From NCBI GenBank assembly GCA_964464465.1, contig CAYXGF010000017.1:1-31459 (forward strand): a stretch of DNA of 31,459 bases, read 5' to 3'. This document shows, in pieces, positions 7,169-15,404 of this stretch (position 1 is the first letter of the stretch; each line of letters opens with the position of its first letter). The DNA is from UBA940 sp964464465. Lineage in GTDB: Bacteria > Bacteroidota > Bacteroidia > Bacteroidales > Rikenellaceae. The notes under the pieces were generated by a model. That model was given only the letters and a program-made list of their open reading frames with translations. It did not search any database and was not told the origin of the DNA. The translations under genes and the position numbers were made by a program.

Positions 7169-9142
7169 ATGGCAACGAACAATAAGACGAACAGAAAGAA
7201 AGAGGGCAAAGGCAGCTCGCCCAAATTATTCAGATCCGGAAGCCCGTTCATGTGGGGCTGGGCAGCCATAGCCGCAATAATCCTCGGATATTATATTCTC
7301 GGCGGGACATCGGCTCCGGTCAAAACCGACTGGAATACCGTCGAGGGAATGATAGAGCGCGGCGAGGTGCAAAAAATCGAGGTCATAAACAAGGAGACGG
7401 CCGAAGTGTATCTTTCTGACAGTGCCATAGAGAAGTACCGCAGTCAGAAAGAGTACCGCAATATCCCGGCCACCGGGGTGCAGTTCACTTTCAACATCGG
7501 TTCGGTGGACACGTTCCGCCAGGATTTGGATGCCGTCGAATCAAGCTCAGGACACGACATCACGCTCTCGTACGACAACCGCCGCAACGTATGGACCGAC
7601 CTGCTTGTATCGCTGCTCCCGTGGGTGCTCATAATCGGCGTGTGGATATTCATCATGCGCGGTATGTCGGCAGGGGCCGGAGGCGGAGGAGGCGCCGGAA
7701 GCGGAGTTCTCGGCGTCGGCAAGGCCAAGGCGCAGGTTTTCGACAAGGACAATTCCACAAAAATAACATTCAAGGACGTAGCGGGACTGGAAGAGGCGAA
7801 AGTCGAGATTATGGAAATAGTCGACTTCCTGCGCAATCCGCAGAAATACAAGGACCTCGGAGGCAAGATTCCCAAAGGTGCGCTGCTCGTGGGCCCTCCG
7901 GGAACCGGCAAGACGCTGCTGGCCAAGGCCGTGGCGGGAGAAGCCGACGTTCCGTTCTTCTCCATCAGCGGTTCGGACTTCGTGGAGATGTTCGTAGGCG
8001 TGGGTGCGTCAAGAGTCAGGGACCTCTTCCGTCAGGCCAAAGAGAAAGCCCCGTGCATAGTCTTCATAGACGAGATAGACGCCATAGGACGTGCGAGAGG
8101 CAAAAACGTAGGATTCTCGGGCAACGACGAGAGGGAGAACACGCTCAATCAACTACTCACCGAGATGGACGGTTTCGGCACCAATGCGGGAGTGATAGTA
8201 CTGGCCGCAACCAACAGAGCCGACATACTCGACAAGGCGCTGATGCGTGCCGGACGTTTCGACAGACAGATAGAGGTTGGACTGCCTGACCTAAAAGAGC
8301 GTCAGGAAATATTCGCCGTACACCTGAAAGGTCTGAAAACGGTGGAAAACCTCGACAGGGAGTTTCTTGCGAAACAGACACCCGGATTCTCCGGTGCTGA
8401 CATCGCCAACGTCTGCAACGAAGCCGCGCTCATCGCAGCCCGCGGCGACAAAAAAGCAATCGAAAAGCAGGATTTTCTCAGCGCCATCGACCGTATCGTG
8501 GGCGGTTTGGAACGCAAGAACAAGATAATCACGCCGGAAGAAAAACGTGTCATAGCGTTCCATGAGGCCGGACACGCGACCGTGAGCTGGATTCTCGAAG
8601 AGGCGAACCCGCTTATCAAAGTCACCATCATTCCCCGCGGCAAGGCGCTCGGCGCAGCATGGTATCTGCCGGAAGAGAGGCAAATCACGACCCGCGAACA
8701 GATGATGGACGAGATGGCCGCCACTCTGGGAGGGCGCGTCTCGGAAAAAATCAATTTCGGGAAAATCTCCACCGGCGCGCTCAACGATTTGGAGCGTGTG
8801 ACAAAGCAGGCCTATGCGATGGTGGCATACTACGGCATGAGCACGAAAGTCGGCGACAGGAGTTTCTACGACTCGACGGGACAGAGCGAGATGTCGCTGT
8901 CCAAACCTTACAGCGAATCCACCGCGCAGGAGATAGACTCCGAGGCAAAGGCCATAATAGACGAAGCATATGCAATGGCCGAAAAAGTCATACTCGAACA
9001 CCGCGACGGCCTTACGGCACTGGCCGAGAGACTGCTCGAAAAAGAGGTGGTGTTCACCGATGATTTGGTCGAGATATTCGGCAAACGCAAAAAAGACATA
9101 ATGAAAGAGCAGCAGGAAGCGGCTGCAACCGAGAACAACTGA
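7169..9142 (+). CDS. ftsH: ATP-dependent zinc metalloprotease FtsH
   Basis: A 657-residue membrane AAA+ protease. Order: cytoplasmic tail, TM1 (about 27-46), periplasmic domain (about 50-143), TM2 (about 144-164), a Gly-rich linker (166-183), the AAA+ module with Walker A GPPGTGKT (242-249), Walker B FIDEID (299-304), second region of homology ATNRAD...LMRAGRFDR (347-365), then the protease domain with zinc motif HEAGH (465-469) and the late Asp ligand region (LNDLERVT). All catalytic residues are present. Family knowledge: hexameric FtsH degrades unassembled membrane proteins and some regulators at the inner membrane. It is tightly spaced with rsfS upstream and cdsA downstream (5 nt). Confidence 0.98.
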   Translation: MATNNKTNRKKEGKGSSPKLFRSGSPFMWGWAAIAAIILGYYILGGTSAPVKTDWNTVEGMIERGEVQKIEVINKETAEVYLSDSAIEKYRSQKEYRNIPATGVQFTFNIGSVDTFRQDLDAVESSSGHDITLSYDNRRNVWTDLLVSLLPWVLIIGVWIFIMRGMSAGAGGGGGAGSGVLGVGKAKAQVFDKDNSTKITFKDVAGLEEAKVEIMEIVDFLRNPQKYKDLGGKIPKGALLVGPPGTGKTLLAKAVAGEADVPFFSISGSDFVEMFVGVGASRVRDLFRQAKEKAPCIVFIDEIDAIGRARGKNVGFSGNDERENTLNQLLTEMDGFGTNAGVIVLAATNRADILDKALMRAGRFDRQIEVGLPDLKERQEIFAVHLKGLKTVENLDREFLAKQTPGFSGADIANVCNEAALIAARGDKKAIEKQDFLSAIDRIVGGLERKNKIITPEEKRVIAFHEAGHATVSWILEEANPLIKVTIIPRGKALGAAWYLPEERQITTREQMMDEMAATLGGRVSEKINFGKISTGALNDLERVTKQAYAMVAYYGMSTKVGDRSFYDSTGQSEMSLSKPYSESTAQEIDSEAKAIIDEAYAMAEKVILEHRDGLTALAERLLEKEVVFTDDLVEIFGKRKKDIMKEQQEAAATENN

Positions 9143-9147
9143 ATCGC

Positions 9148-10008
9148 ATGAACGAAAAGGCCCGAAACCTGATAATCCGCACAGTCAGCGGAATTGTACT
9201 GACTGCCATAGTTCTGGCGGCCGTGACAATATCCCGCTGGGGACTGGCAGCCCTCACCGGAGCGATAACGCTGGGCGGAATACTCGAACTGTACGCCATG
9301 GCCCGGAAAGCGGGATGCAGTCCGCAAAGAATCACCGGGGCAGCGGCAGGGCTCCTCTCGTTAGGGAGCATAATAGCTCTTTGCGAAGGGGTGACGGGTG
9401 CGTCCGCAGCAATACCGGCCGGCCTTCTCGCCGCCGGATGCGCCGTGGTCGCCTTGCTGGCATCGTTCTTCATAGAACTTTCAAGAAAAACCGCCACGCC
9501 GATTCTCAACATCGCCGTCACGCACATGGCAACGCTGTATGTTGCACTGCCGATGTCGATGCTGTACATGATTCCTTACGTAAGCGACGTATCCGCCGAC
9601 GGATGGAATCCGGAACCCGCTCTGGCATACATATTCATTGTGTGGGCAAACGACGTGTTCGCCTATCTGACCGGCATGAGCATCGGCCGGCACAGACTGT
9701 GCGAAAGGCTGTCCCCGAAAAAATCGTGGGAGGGATTCTTCGGCGGAGTGGCCGGTGCCGTAATCGTCGCCGCGGCCGCGGCATGGTATATGGACGCAGA
9801 CATGGGGCTGTGGTGCGGAATCGGACTTGTCGTCGCGCTGACCGGTGTCTGCGGCGACCTTGTGGAGTCGATGTTCAAACGTTCGGCCGGAGTAAAGGAT
9901 TCCGGCAACATAATACCCGGACACGGCGGATTTCTCGACAGATTCGACGCCATGCTGCTCTCCGCTCCATTCGTATTCATAATATTCATAATATACGCAC
10001 TGCTTTAA
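9148..10008 (+). CDS. cdsA: Phosphatidate cytidylyltransferase CdsA
   Basis: A 286-residue multi-pass membrane enzyme with about seven to eight hydrophobic segments. The family signature is intact: SPKKSWEGFFGGV, then the CDP-alcohol site 'GDLVESMFKRSAGVKDSGNIIPGHGGFLDRFDAM' (about residues 235-269) with the conserved Asp, Lys-Arg and Gly-His-Gly-Gly residues. Family knowledge: it converts phosphatidic acid and CTP into CDP-diacylglycerol, the precursor for all phospholipid head groups. It is followed 10 nt later by psd, placing two steps of phosphatidylethanolamine synthesis together; the intervening phosphatidylserine synthase is not in the window. Confidence 0.96.
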   Translation: MNEKARNLIIRTVSGIVLTAIVLAAVTISRWGLAALTGAITLGGILELYAMARKAGCSPQRITGAAAGLLSLGSIIALCEGVTGASAAIPAGLLAAGCAVVALLASFFIELSRKTATPILNIAVTHMATLYVALPMSMLYMIPYVSDVSADGWNPEPALAYIFIVWANDVFAYLTGMSIGRHRLCERLSPKKSWEGFFGGVAGAVIVAAAAAWYMDADMGLWCGIGLVVALTGVCGDLVESMFKRSAGVKDSGNIIPGHGGFLDRFDAMLLSAPFVFIIFIIYALL

Positions 10009-10018
10009 CCGACCCGAA

Positions 10019-10672
10019 ATGAAAATAAACGAAGAAGGAAAAACCATCATAACAGTAACCGCTGCCGTTTGCTCGGTCGCAGCGATAATCGTTACGGCAA
10101 TATGCGGCGCAAGCGGCTGGACGGCCGTCGCATGGTCTCTGGCCGCAGTGCTGACAGCATTCTGCATCGCTTTTTTCAGAGAACCCGACAGAGCGATGCT
10201 TCAAGACCCGGATTTGATATTCGCACCGTGCGACGGACAGGTAGTGGTCTGCGAGGATGTTGTGGAGACGGAGTATCTCGGCCAGCGCTGCATGCAGGTG
10301 TCGATATTCATGTCGCTGACAAACGTACACATAAACTGGTACCCGGTGGGAGGCACGGTGGAATATTTCAAACATCACAACGGACGGTTCATGGTGGCCT
10401 GGCACCCGAAGTCGTCCGAAGAGAACGAGCACACGACGACAGCCGTAAAAACTCCAAGGGCGACCATAGTGTTCCGTCAGGTGGCCGGTCTGGTGGCACA
10501 GCGCATCGTTTCGTATGCCGTGGAAGGCAAAAGCGTGCAGCAGAACAGCAAATGCGGATTCATCAAGTTCGGAAGCAGGGTCGACCTGTTCCTGCCGCTG
10601 GACTGCGAGATACTCGTATCGCTCGGGCAGAAGGTCACCGGCACCCAGACGCCGATTGCCAAAATAAAATAG
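10019..10672 (+). CDS. psd: Phosphatidylserine decarboxylase proenzyme, short (archaeal-type) form
   Basis: A 217-residue protein. Two hydrophobic stretches (about 10-30 and 35-53) precede the catalytic domain: 'FAPCDGQVV', 'SIFMSLTNVHINWYPVGG' with the conserved His, and the autocleavage site FGSR at 184-187. Cleavage between G185 and S186 would generate the pyruvoyl group on the small alpha chain. Family knowledge: the enzyme decarboxylates phosphatidylserine to phosphatidylethanolamine at the membrane. Length matches the short PSD-A type common in Bacteroidetes. It is co-transcribed with cdsA. Confidence 0.95.
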   Translation: MKINEEGKTIITVTAAVCSVAAIIVTAICGASGWTAVAWSLAAVLTAFCIAFFREPDRAMLQDPDLIFAPCDGQVVVCEDVVETEYLGQRCMQVSIFMSLTNVHINWYPVGGTVEYFKHHNGRFMVAWHPKSSEENEHTTTAVKTPRATIVFRQVAGLVAQRIVSYAVEGKSVQQNSKCGFIKFGSRVDLFLPLDCEILVSLGQKVTGTQTPIAKIK

Positions 10673-10679
10673 AGACAGC

Positions 10680-11771
10680 ATGAACTCGGCCCCGAAATAT
10701 ATATTAGGAACAGCGGTGACGATAGTGTCGCTGCTGACGGTATGGTATTTCAGGGACATTGTGGCATATATACTTATTGCGGCAGTAGTGGCCATAATCG
10801 GCAAACCGGTCATGGACATGCTCCTGCGCATACATATCCGCAACAGAAGAATGCCGCGCTGGGGCGCCGCACTGCTGACAGAAACCTGCATATGGCTTAT
10901 CTTCGCAGCGCTGTTCTCGATTTTCATCCCGCTCGTAATAAGCAAGGTGAATGAACTTTCGGGACTCAACGGAGAGATGTTCGAAGGTACATTCTCATCG
11001 TCGGTCCGCTCTTTTCAGACATACCTGATAAACACTCTGGGACTCGACCCGTCATTCTCGCTCACAGACTCGATATTATCCGAAATAAAGAAGCTGCTTA
11101 ACATCAACATGCTCAATTCGTTCATCGCATCGGTGGTGACGATTGCCGGAAACATAGGCATAGGACTCTTCTCAATCACATTCATAGCGTTCTTCTTCCT
11201 CAAAGACGAAAACATGTTCTGCAACATGCTGGTAACGATTTTCCCGCATAAGTACGAACACAACATCCGCAATGCGATGGACTCGGTGGGCACGCTGCTG
11301 ATGAGGTATTTCACCGGTATAATAGCCGAATCGCTAATCCTCACGACATTCGTGTCGGTGGTGCTGCTCCTGTTCGGCGCTGCGGCCAAGGAAGCGCTTT
11401 TCATCGGCATGTTCGTCGGACTGCTTAACGTCATTCCGTACGTAGGCCCTATGATAGCATTCTGCGTAAGCATTCTTATCGCAATGCTCTCACCTCTCGC
11501 GGGATTCACTCTCCAAGCAACCGCAATGGTGGTGGGTGCTACGGTACTCACATCGCAGCTTATCGACAACATGCTGTTGCAGCCGATTCTATACTCCAAC
11601 CGCGTCAAGGCTCATCCGCTGGAAATCTTCATCGTGATACTGATAGCCGGAAACGTGGGCGGCGTGATAGGCATGCTGCTCGCCATTCCGTCGTACAATG
11701 TCATACGAGTTTTCGCAAAAGAGTTTTTCAATAAATTCAGAGTGGTGCAGAAACTCACCGAAAAAATCTGA
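10680..11771 (+). CDS. AI-2E family (PerM/YdiK/TqsA-like) membrane transporter
   Basis: A 363-residue integral membrane protein. Hydrophobic segments lie near residues 8-41, 62-88, 145-173, 212-233, 238-270, 275-290 and 312-340. The diagnostic AI-2E pattern 'FVGLLNVIPYVGPMI' (245-259) and 'QLIDNMLLQPILYSNRVKAHPLEIF' (293-317) is present. Family knowledge: members include TqsA, an autoinducer-2 exporter, and transporters linked to sodium/proton exchange or lipids; the substrate cannot be deduced from sequence. It sits 7 nt after psd and 11 nt before the riboflavin kinase-SAH hydrolase gene. A functional link with SAH hydrolase through the activated-methyl cycle is possible but speculative. Confidence 0.85.
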   Translation: MNSAPKYILGTAVTIVSLLTVWYFRDIVAYILIAAVVAIIGKPVMDMLLRIHIRNRRMPRWGAALLTETCIWLIFAALFSIFIPLVISKVNELSGLNGEMFEGTFSSSVRSFQTYLINTLGLDPSFSLTDSILSEIKKLLNINMLNSFIASVVTIAGNIGIGLFSITFIAFFFLKDENMFCNMLVTIFPHKYEHNIRNAMDSVGTLLMRYFTGIIAESLILTTFVSVVLLLFGAAAKEALFIGMFVGLLNVIPYVGPMIAFCVSILIAMLSPLAGFTLQATAMVVGATVLTSQLIDNMLLQPILYSNRVKAHPLEIFIVILIAGNVGGVIGMLLAIPSYNVIRVFAKEFFNKFRVVQKLTEKI

Positions 11772-11782
11772 CCCTGATACTC

Positions 11783-13564
11783 ATGACAACCATAAAAGGC
11801 ACAGTAGTCGAAGGCAACAGAATCGGCCGGAGGATAGGATTCCCGACAGCGAACATAGACGTCGCCCCTGATACCGGAATCGAAAACGGAGTGTATGCCG
11901 CTCTCGCCACTCTATCCGGCAAAACGTACGGAGCTATGGCCAATCTGGGATGCAGGCCGTCCGTGGGACGCACGGGCGCACGGAACCTCGAAGTGCATCT
12001 GCTGAACTTCGACGGAGATATTTACGGCCGGACGATAGAGGTCAGACTGTTGCGGAAGATACGCGACGAACGGGCTTTCGCCTCACTCGAAGAACTGGCC
12101 AAGCAGATCGCAAAAGACAAAATCAAAATTTCAAATATTCTGGATATGTTTTTAGACACTACCCTACCTTACAAAATCGCGGACATCTCGCTTGCCGAAT
12201 GGGGCCGCAAAGAGATAGAAATCTCCGAGCACGAGATGCCTGGACTCATGGCCCTGCGCCGCAAATACGCAGCCTCGAAACCGCTCGCCGGAGCCCGCAT
12301 CATGGGCTCGCTCCACATGACGATTCAGACCGCCGTACTTATCGAGACTCTGGTCGAACTCGGTGCCGAAGTACGCTGGTGCAGTTGCAACATATTCTCC
12401 ACACAGGACCATGCTGCGGCCGCGATAGCTGCGGCAGGAGTGCCCGTATTCGCATGGAAAGGCGAGACGCTGCCCGAATACTGGTGGTGCACCGCCATGG
12501 CCCTCTCCTTCCCCGGAGGCAAGGGACCGAACCTTATCGTAGACGACGGAGGCGACGCGACGCTCCTGATTCACAAGGGATACCGTGCCGAGAATGACGC
12601 CGCCACGCTCGATGCAGCACCGTCTTCATATGAGGAGGAGGTGATTATCGATACGCTGAAAAAATTGCTCGAAGAGCAGCCCGGCAAATGGCACGATACG
12701 ATAAAGGAGCTCAAAGGCGTATCGGAGGAGACGACGACGGGCGTTCACCGTCTCTATCAGATGATGGAACGCGGGGAGCTGCTCATTCCGGCAATCAACG
12801 TCAACGACTCCGTCACCAAAAGCAAGTTCGACAACCTCTACGGCTGCCGCGAATCGCTGGCCGACGGAATAAAACGCGCCACAGACGTGATGATAGCAGG
12901 AAAAGTCGCAGTAATCTGCGGATACGGCGATGTAGGCAAGGGTTGTGCGAAAAGCATGCGCTCTTACGGCGCCCGTGTCATAGTCACTGAAATCGACCCC
13001 ATATGCGCATTGCAGGCCGCCATGGAAGGATTCGAAGTGAAAACTGTGGACGAGGCACTGGATGAAGGCAACATATTCGTGACTTGCACCGGCAACTGCG
13101 ACATCATAACCCTCGAACACATGCAGCGCATGCGCGACCAGGCAATCGTCTGCAACATCGGTCACTTCGACAACGAGATACAGATGGACCGCCTCGAAAA
13201 ATGCGAGGGCGTAGTGCGCACCAACATCAAACCGCAAGTCGACAAATTCACATTCCCCGGCGGAAACTCGATATTCATCCTCGCCGAAGGACGTCTGGTC
13301 AACCTCGGCTGCGCGACAGGACATCCGTCGTTCGTAATGAGCAACTCGTTCACCAACCAGACGCTCGCCCAGATGGAACTGTGGCAGAACCGCGACAATA
13401 TGAAAGTGGGGGTCTACCGCCTGCCCAAACATCTGGACGAAGAGGTGGCGCGTCTTCACCTCGAAAACATCGGCGTACACCTCACCCGTCTGTCGCAGAA
13501 GCAGGCCGACTACATCGGAGTACCGGTCGACGGACCATACAAAGCAGAGCACTACAAGTATTAG
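11783..13564 (+). CDS. ahcY: Riboflavin kinase domain fused to S-adenosylhomocysteine hydrolase
   Basis: A single 593-codon frame encodes two enzymes. Residues 1-115 are a riboflavin kinase domain: GRRIGFPTANI (15-25, with the PTAN Mg/ATP motif), MANLGCRPSVG, and LEVHLLNFDGDIYGR with the likely catalytic Glu70; it lacks the FAD-synthetase half of a normal RibF. Residues 122-593 are a complete SAH hydrolase of usual length (472 aa): GSLHMTIQTAVLIETL, NVNDSVTKSKFDN, the NAD-binding GYGDVGKG (380-387) and the conserved C-terminus KAEHYKY. Methionine 122 (ATG at 12146) is exactly where an independent SAH hydrolase would begin, so internal initiation could also produce it alone. Family knowledge: SAH hydrolase cleaves S-adenosylhomocysteine to adenosine and homocysteine; riboflavin kinase makes FMN. 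It is the last gene of the run beginning at rsfS. Confidence 0.93.
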   Translation: MTTIKGTVVEGNRIGRRIGFPTANIDVAPDTGIENGVYAALATLSGKTYGAMANLGCRPSVGRTGARNLEVHLLNFDGDIYGRTIEVRLLRKIRDERAFASLEELAKQIAKDKIKISNILDMFLDTTLPYKIADISLAEWGRKEIEISEHEMPGLMALRRKYAASKPLAGARIMGSLHMTIQTAVLIETLVELGAEVRWCSCNIFSTQDHAAAAIAAAGVPVFAWKGETLPEYWWCTAMALSFPGGKGPNLIVDDGGDATLLIHKGYRAENDAATLDAAPSSYEEEVIIDTLKKLLEEQPGKWHDTIKELKGVSEETTTGVHRLYQMMERGELLIPAINVNDSVTKSKFDNLYGCRESLADGIKRATDVMIAGKVAVICGYGDVGKGCAKSMRSYGARVIVTEIDPICALQAAMEGFEVKTVDEALDEGNIFVTCTGNCDIITLEHMQRMRDQAIVCNIGHFDNEIQMDRLEKCEGVVRTNIKPQVDKFTFPGGNSIFILAEGRLVNLGCATGHPSFVMSNSFTNQTLAQMELWQNRDNMKVGVYRLPKHLDEEVARLHLENIGVHLTRLSQKQADYIGVPVDGPYKAEHYKY

Positions 13565-13573
13565 AAAGCGGCT

Positions 13574-13622
13574 CTCCGGACCGGCGCAGGCCGCAGCTTC
13601 GGTTGCGGGATGGCGTCCGGAG
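13574..13622. other. Strong stem-loop downstream of the SAH hydrolase gene
   Basis: CTCCGGAC (13574-13581) pairs with GTCCGGAG (13615-13622), and an inner stem CCGCAGC / GTTGCGG (13591-13597 / 13602-13608) closes a TTCG loop. No T-run follows, so this is not the terminator. It may stabilise the mRNA 3' end or be a dispersed repeat. Confidence 0.4.
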
Positions 13623-13693
13623 CGCGGCGGGCAATCCGCAACGCTCATTGCGACGACCTGCGGCCGGCCATGTCAAAATAATCGCCTTAAAAG

Positions 13694-13731
13694 AAAAGCG
13701 GCTGTATCGAGACCCGATACAGCCGCTTTTT
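13694..13731. terminator. Bidirectional terminator between ahcY and the C1 peptidase gene
   Basis: A perfect 16-bp stem (13694-13709 with 13715-13730) has a 5-nt loop, an A4 run on one side and a T5 run on the other. It can end both the rightward operon and the leftward peptidase gene. Confidence 0.92.
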
Positions 13732-13749
13732 CAATACGGTATGCAAATA

Positions 13750-14964
13750 TTACTTGATGCCGAGCTTATCCTTTATCTGCTGCGGGATGGCATTCTTGTT
13801 GACCATCACGCAAGTGGTGCGGAGCGCAACATAGGGGAACGAAGCATAGAAATAGCCGTTGTACTTATGGTTGTCGGCACCCCACGAGTTTTTGACCTTG
13901 AAATATTTGTTTCCGTTCTGGTCGGTTGCAAGACCCATGATGAGCATCGCGTGGTCATCCGTGGTGTCGTAGTTGTCGAACGTCTGCTGACGCATCTCCT
14001 GAGTAATGGTCTTCTCCTTGCCGGGCTTGTCGAACTTGTAGAGTGCGGCCTGTTTCTCAGCCTCGGAAAGCGCCACCCACTTCGAGAGTTCCGTACCCTC
14101 CATGCTCTCGACATCAGCCTCGGGAACGATAGCCACACCGTTTCTCCACGAGAAACCGCGATCGCTCACATCCGACGCCCACAGCACTGTATAACCTCCG
14201 TTCACGGCATCCTCCACGACCTGCATGAATTCGTCTATCGGCAGATTGTACGACAGGTTCCAGTCCCAGTTATCGGGTACTTCCAGAGCGAAAGACTCGT
14301 AGAACGGGTGGTGAGTGTAGGAAGTCAGCGACACATAGTCGTCCATATCGAGACCCAGCGACTCGGCATATGAAGCGGGCGTGTAGGTTTTGCCGTCCAC
14401 TTCGAAAGTCTCCACATTCTTGCCGAGGTAGGCGTCGAAAATTCCGCTCAGACCCTCTTTCCATACAGGAGTCAGAGTCTTCAACGGAGCCGAAATCACA
14501 ACGTCGACATAAGCCTTCACAAGAGCGTCGAGCTCTGCATGCTTATGATTGTCGGTGCCGTAGTTAAGTCCTGCGTAGACGCTTTCGGGCACAAGACCGT
14601 GTCTCTTCACCGCATTGAACACATCCATCGACACGGCGCCGCCGGCACAGTTGGTCTTGCCGTGCATGCGCACGTACTTCTCCGCACGGTCCAGATAAGA
14701 GTTGCGGACAATCCACATCTCGGACAAATCGACCTCCTTGCCGCCATTGCGCAGAATCTCGCATTCCAGAAACGAAAGTCCCGAAAAACACCAGCACGTA
14801 CCGCTGCTGGCCTGATTCTTCACTGATGTCACCGGAAGCGTCTTCACGTCCGTGAAAACATAACCCTGAGGCTGTACCACCTTGTTCTTCTCCTTGCCTT
14901 TATCCTTGGCCGAAGCGGACACCAACGCCGCACAGCACAGGACAATAGTTAAAAATCTTTTCAT
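13750..14964 (-). CDS. Secreted C1-family (papain-like) cysteine peptidase, PepC/bleomycin-hydrolase type
   Basis: A 404-residue protein with a signal peptide (MKRFLTIVLCCAALVSASA, cleavage near 19), so it acts in the periplasm or outside. The catalytic set is complete: oxyanion Gln51 and nucleophile Cys57 in NQASSGTCWCF, His338 in DDHAML, and Asn359 in VKNSWG. The long insertions between Cys and His and the 'EMWIVRNSYLDRAEKYVRMHG' segment are like the aminopeptidase C/bleomycin hydrolase branch (C1B) rather than classic papain, but exported, as is common in Bacteroidetes. Family knowledge: likely an aminopeptidase or oligopeptidase for dietary or host peptides. Its own promoter lies about 85 nt upstream, and it converges on the ahcY operon. 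Confidence 0.92.
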   Translation of the reverse strand: MKRFLTIVLCCAALVSASAKDKGKEKNKVVQPQGYVFTDVKTLPVTSVKNQASSGTCWCFSGLSFLECEILRNGGKEVDLSEMWIVRNSYLDRAEKYVRMHGKTNCAGGAVSMDVFNAVKRHGLVPESVYAGLNYGTDNHKHAELDALVKAYVDVVISAPLKTLTPVWKEGLSGIFDAYLGKNVETFEVDGKTYTPASYAESLGLDMDDYVSLTSYTHHPFYESFALEVPDNWDWNLSYNLPIDEFMQVVEDAVNGGYTVLWASDVSDRGFSWRNGVAIVPEADVESMEGTELSKWVALSEAEKQAALYKFDKPGKEKTITQEMRQQTFDNYDTTDDHAMLIMGLATDQNGNKYFKVKNSWGADNHKYNGYFYASFPYVALRTTCVMVNKNAIPQQIKDKLGIK

Positions 14965-15049
14965 TTTTTACTCGGTTTTCTTAAATTATGTAAGTTTAAA
15001 TATATTTTTCAGACAAATACCGTTCGCAGTAAAACCGCAAACGACTCTA

Positions 15050-15080
15050 CAAAGTTAGTTTTTTACATCCAAACGGCAAA
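15050..15080 (-). promoter_or_regulatory. Promoter of the C1 peptidase gene
   Basis: Read on the minus strand: TTTG (15080-15077), a 19-nt spacer, TAACTTTG (15057-15050), an exact match to the Bacteroidetes consensus. The expected start near 15043 gives an A/T-rich leader of about 79 nt. Confidence 0.8.
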
Positions 15081-15083
15081 CAA

Positions 15084-15127
15084 AAAAGACCGGAATTCCG
15101 CCTTTGTATCGGATTCCGGTCTTTTTA
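15084..15127 (-). terminator. Terminator of the 31-residue peptide gene
   Basis: AAAAAGACCGGAAT and its complement ATTCCGGTCTTTTT form a 14-bp stem with a ~16-nt loop. On the minus strand it lies about 20 nt after the small ORF's stop and ends in a T run. It directly abuts the -33 box of the peptidase promoter. Confidence 0.8.
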
Positions 15128-15145
15128 AGCCCATTCTCGGTTCTC

Positions 15146-15241
15146 TTACTTCTTGCAGCCGCAGGTCGTGGTGCTTTTCTTGGTCGAATTCGTCGTGGTA
15201 GACTTCGTCTGTCCCTTCGGAGTAATTTTGCTGTCTTTCAT
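15146..15241 (-). CDS. Short Thr/Lys-rich peptide with C-terminal Cys-Gly-Cys (31 aa)
   Basis: The minus-strand ATG at 15241-15239 opens 31 codons ending in TAA at 15148-15146. The product starts MKDSKITPKG, is rich in Thr, Ser and Lys through the middle, and ends TTTCGCKK. It has no signal peptide and no similarity I can recognise. Support for it being expressed comes from the strong terminator just after its stop, the A/T-rich stretch before its ATG that is typical of Bacteroidetes translation starts, and the absence of any larger plausible gene here. A longer frame on the same strand (15063-15359) covers the same bases in another phase but has no such features. Function is unknown. A short peptide marker, a metal-binding peptide or a modified peptide are all possible, with no evidence for any. 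Confidence 0.5.
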   Translation of the reverse strand: MKDSKITPKGQTKSTTTNSTKKSTTTCGCKK

Positions 15242-15372
15242 AACGGTAAATTTTTAATGTTAGTTTTTTATTCTCCTGCCTTACTCGCGTATGCAGGTGT
15301 CGAATCTGCCGATGCTGTTCGGCATGCCGACACTCTGTTACATCCATAAAATATGCCAATATGTCCGGTAAG

Positions 15373-15404
15373 TTTGTTTTTACCGCCGCTTTTTCGTATC
15401 TTTG
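15373..15404 (+). promoter_or_regulatory. Promoter-like sequence 1 upstream of the steroid-reductase operon
   Basis: TTTG (15373-15376), a 20-nt spacer and TATCTTTG (15397-15404) match the consensus exactly. A start near 15411 would give a leader of over 200 nt containing the hairpin repeats. It is also the first unit of the local tandem repeat. Confidence 0.55.

Noticed and set aside
11772..12145. SAM/SAH riboswitch expected ahead of a SAH hydrolase gene
   Set aside because: The only gap upstream is 11 nt and the rest codes for the riboflavin kinase domain with its motifs. No conserved SAH-riboswitch core was recognised.
13084..14373. Plus-strand ORF bridging ahcY and the peptidase gene
   Set aside because: It crosses the ahcY stop, a perfect bidirectional terminator and the antisense of a peptidase with a complete catalytic set.
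15063..15359. 98-codon minus-strand ORF over the small peptide gene
   Set aside because: It runs through the terminator hairpin and through the peptidase -33 box, and has no recognisable domain. The 31-codon ORF ending before the terminator is the better choice.
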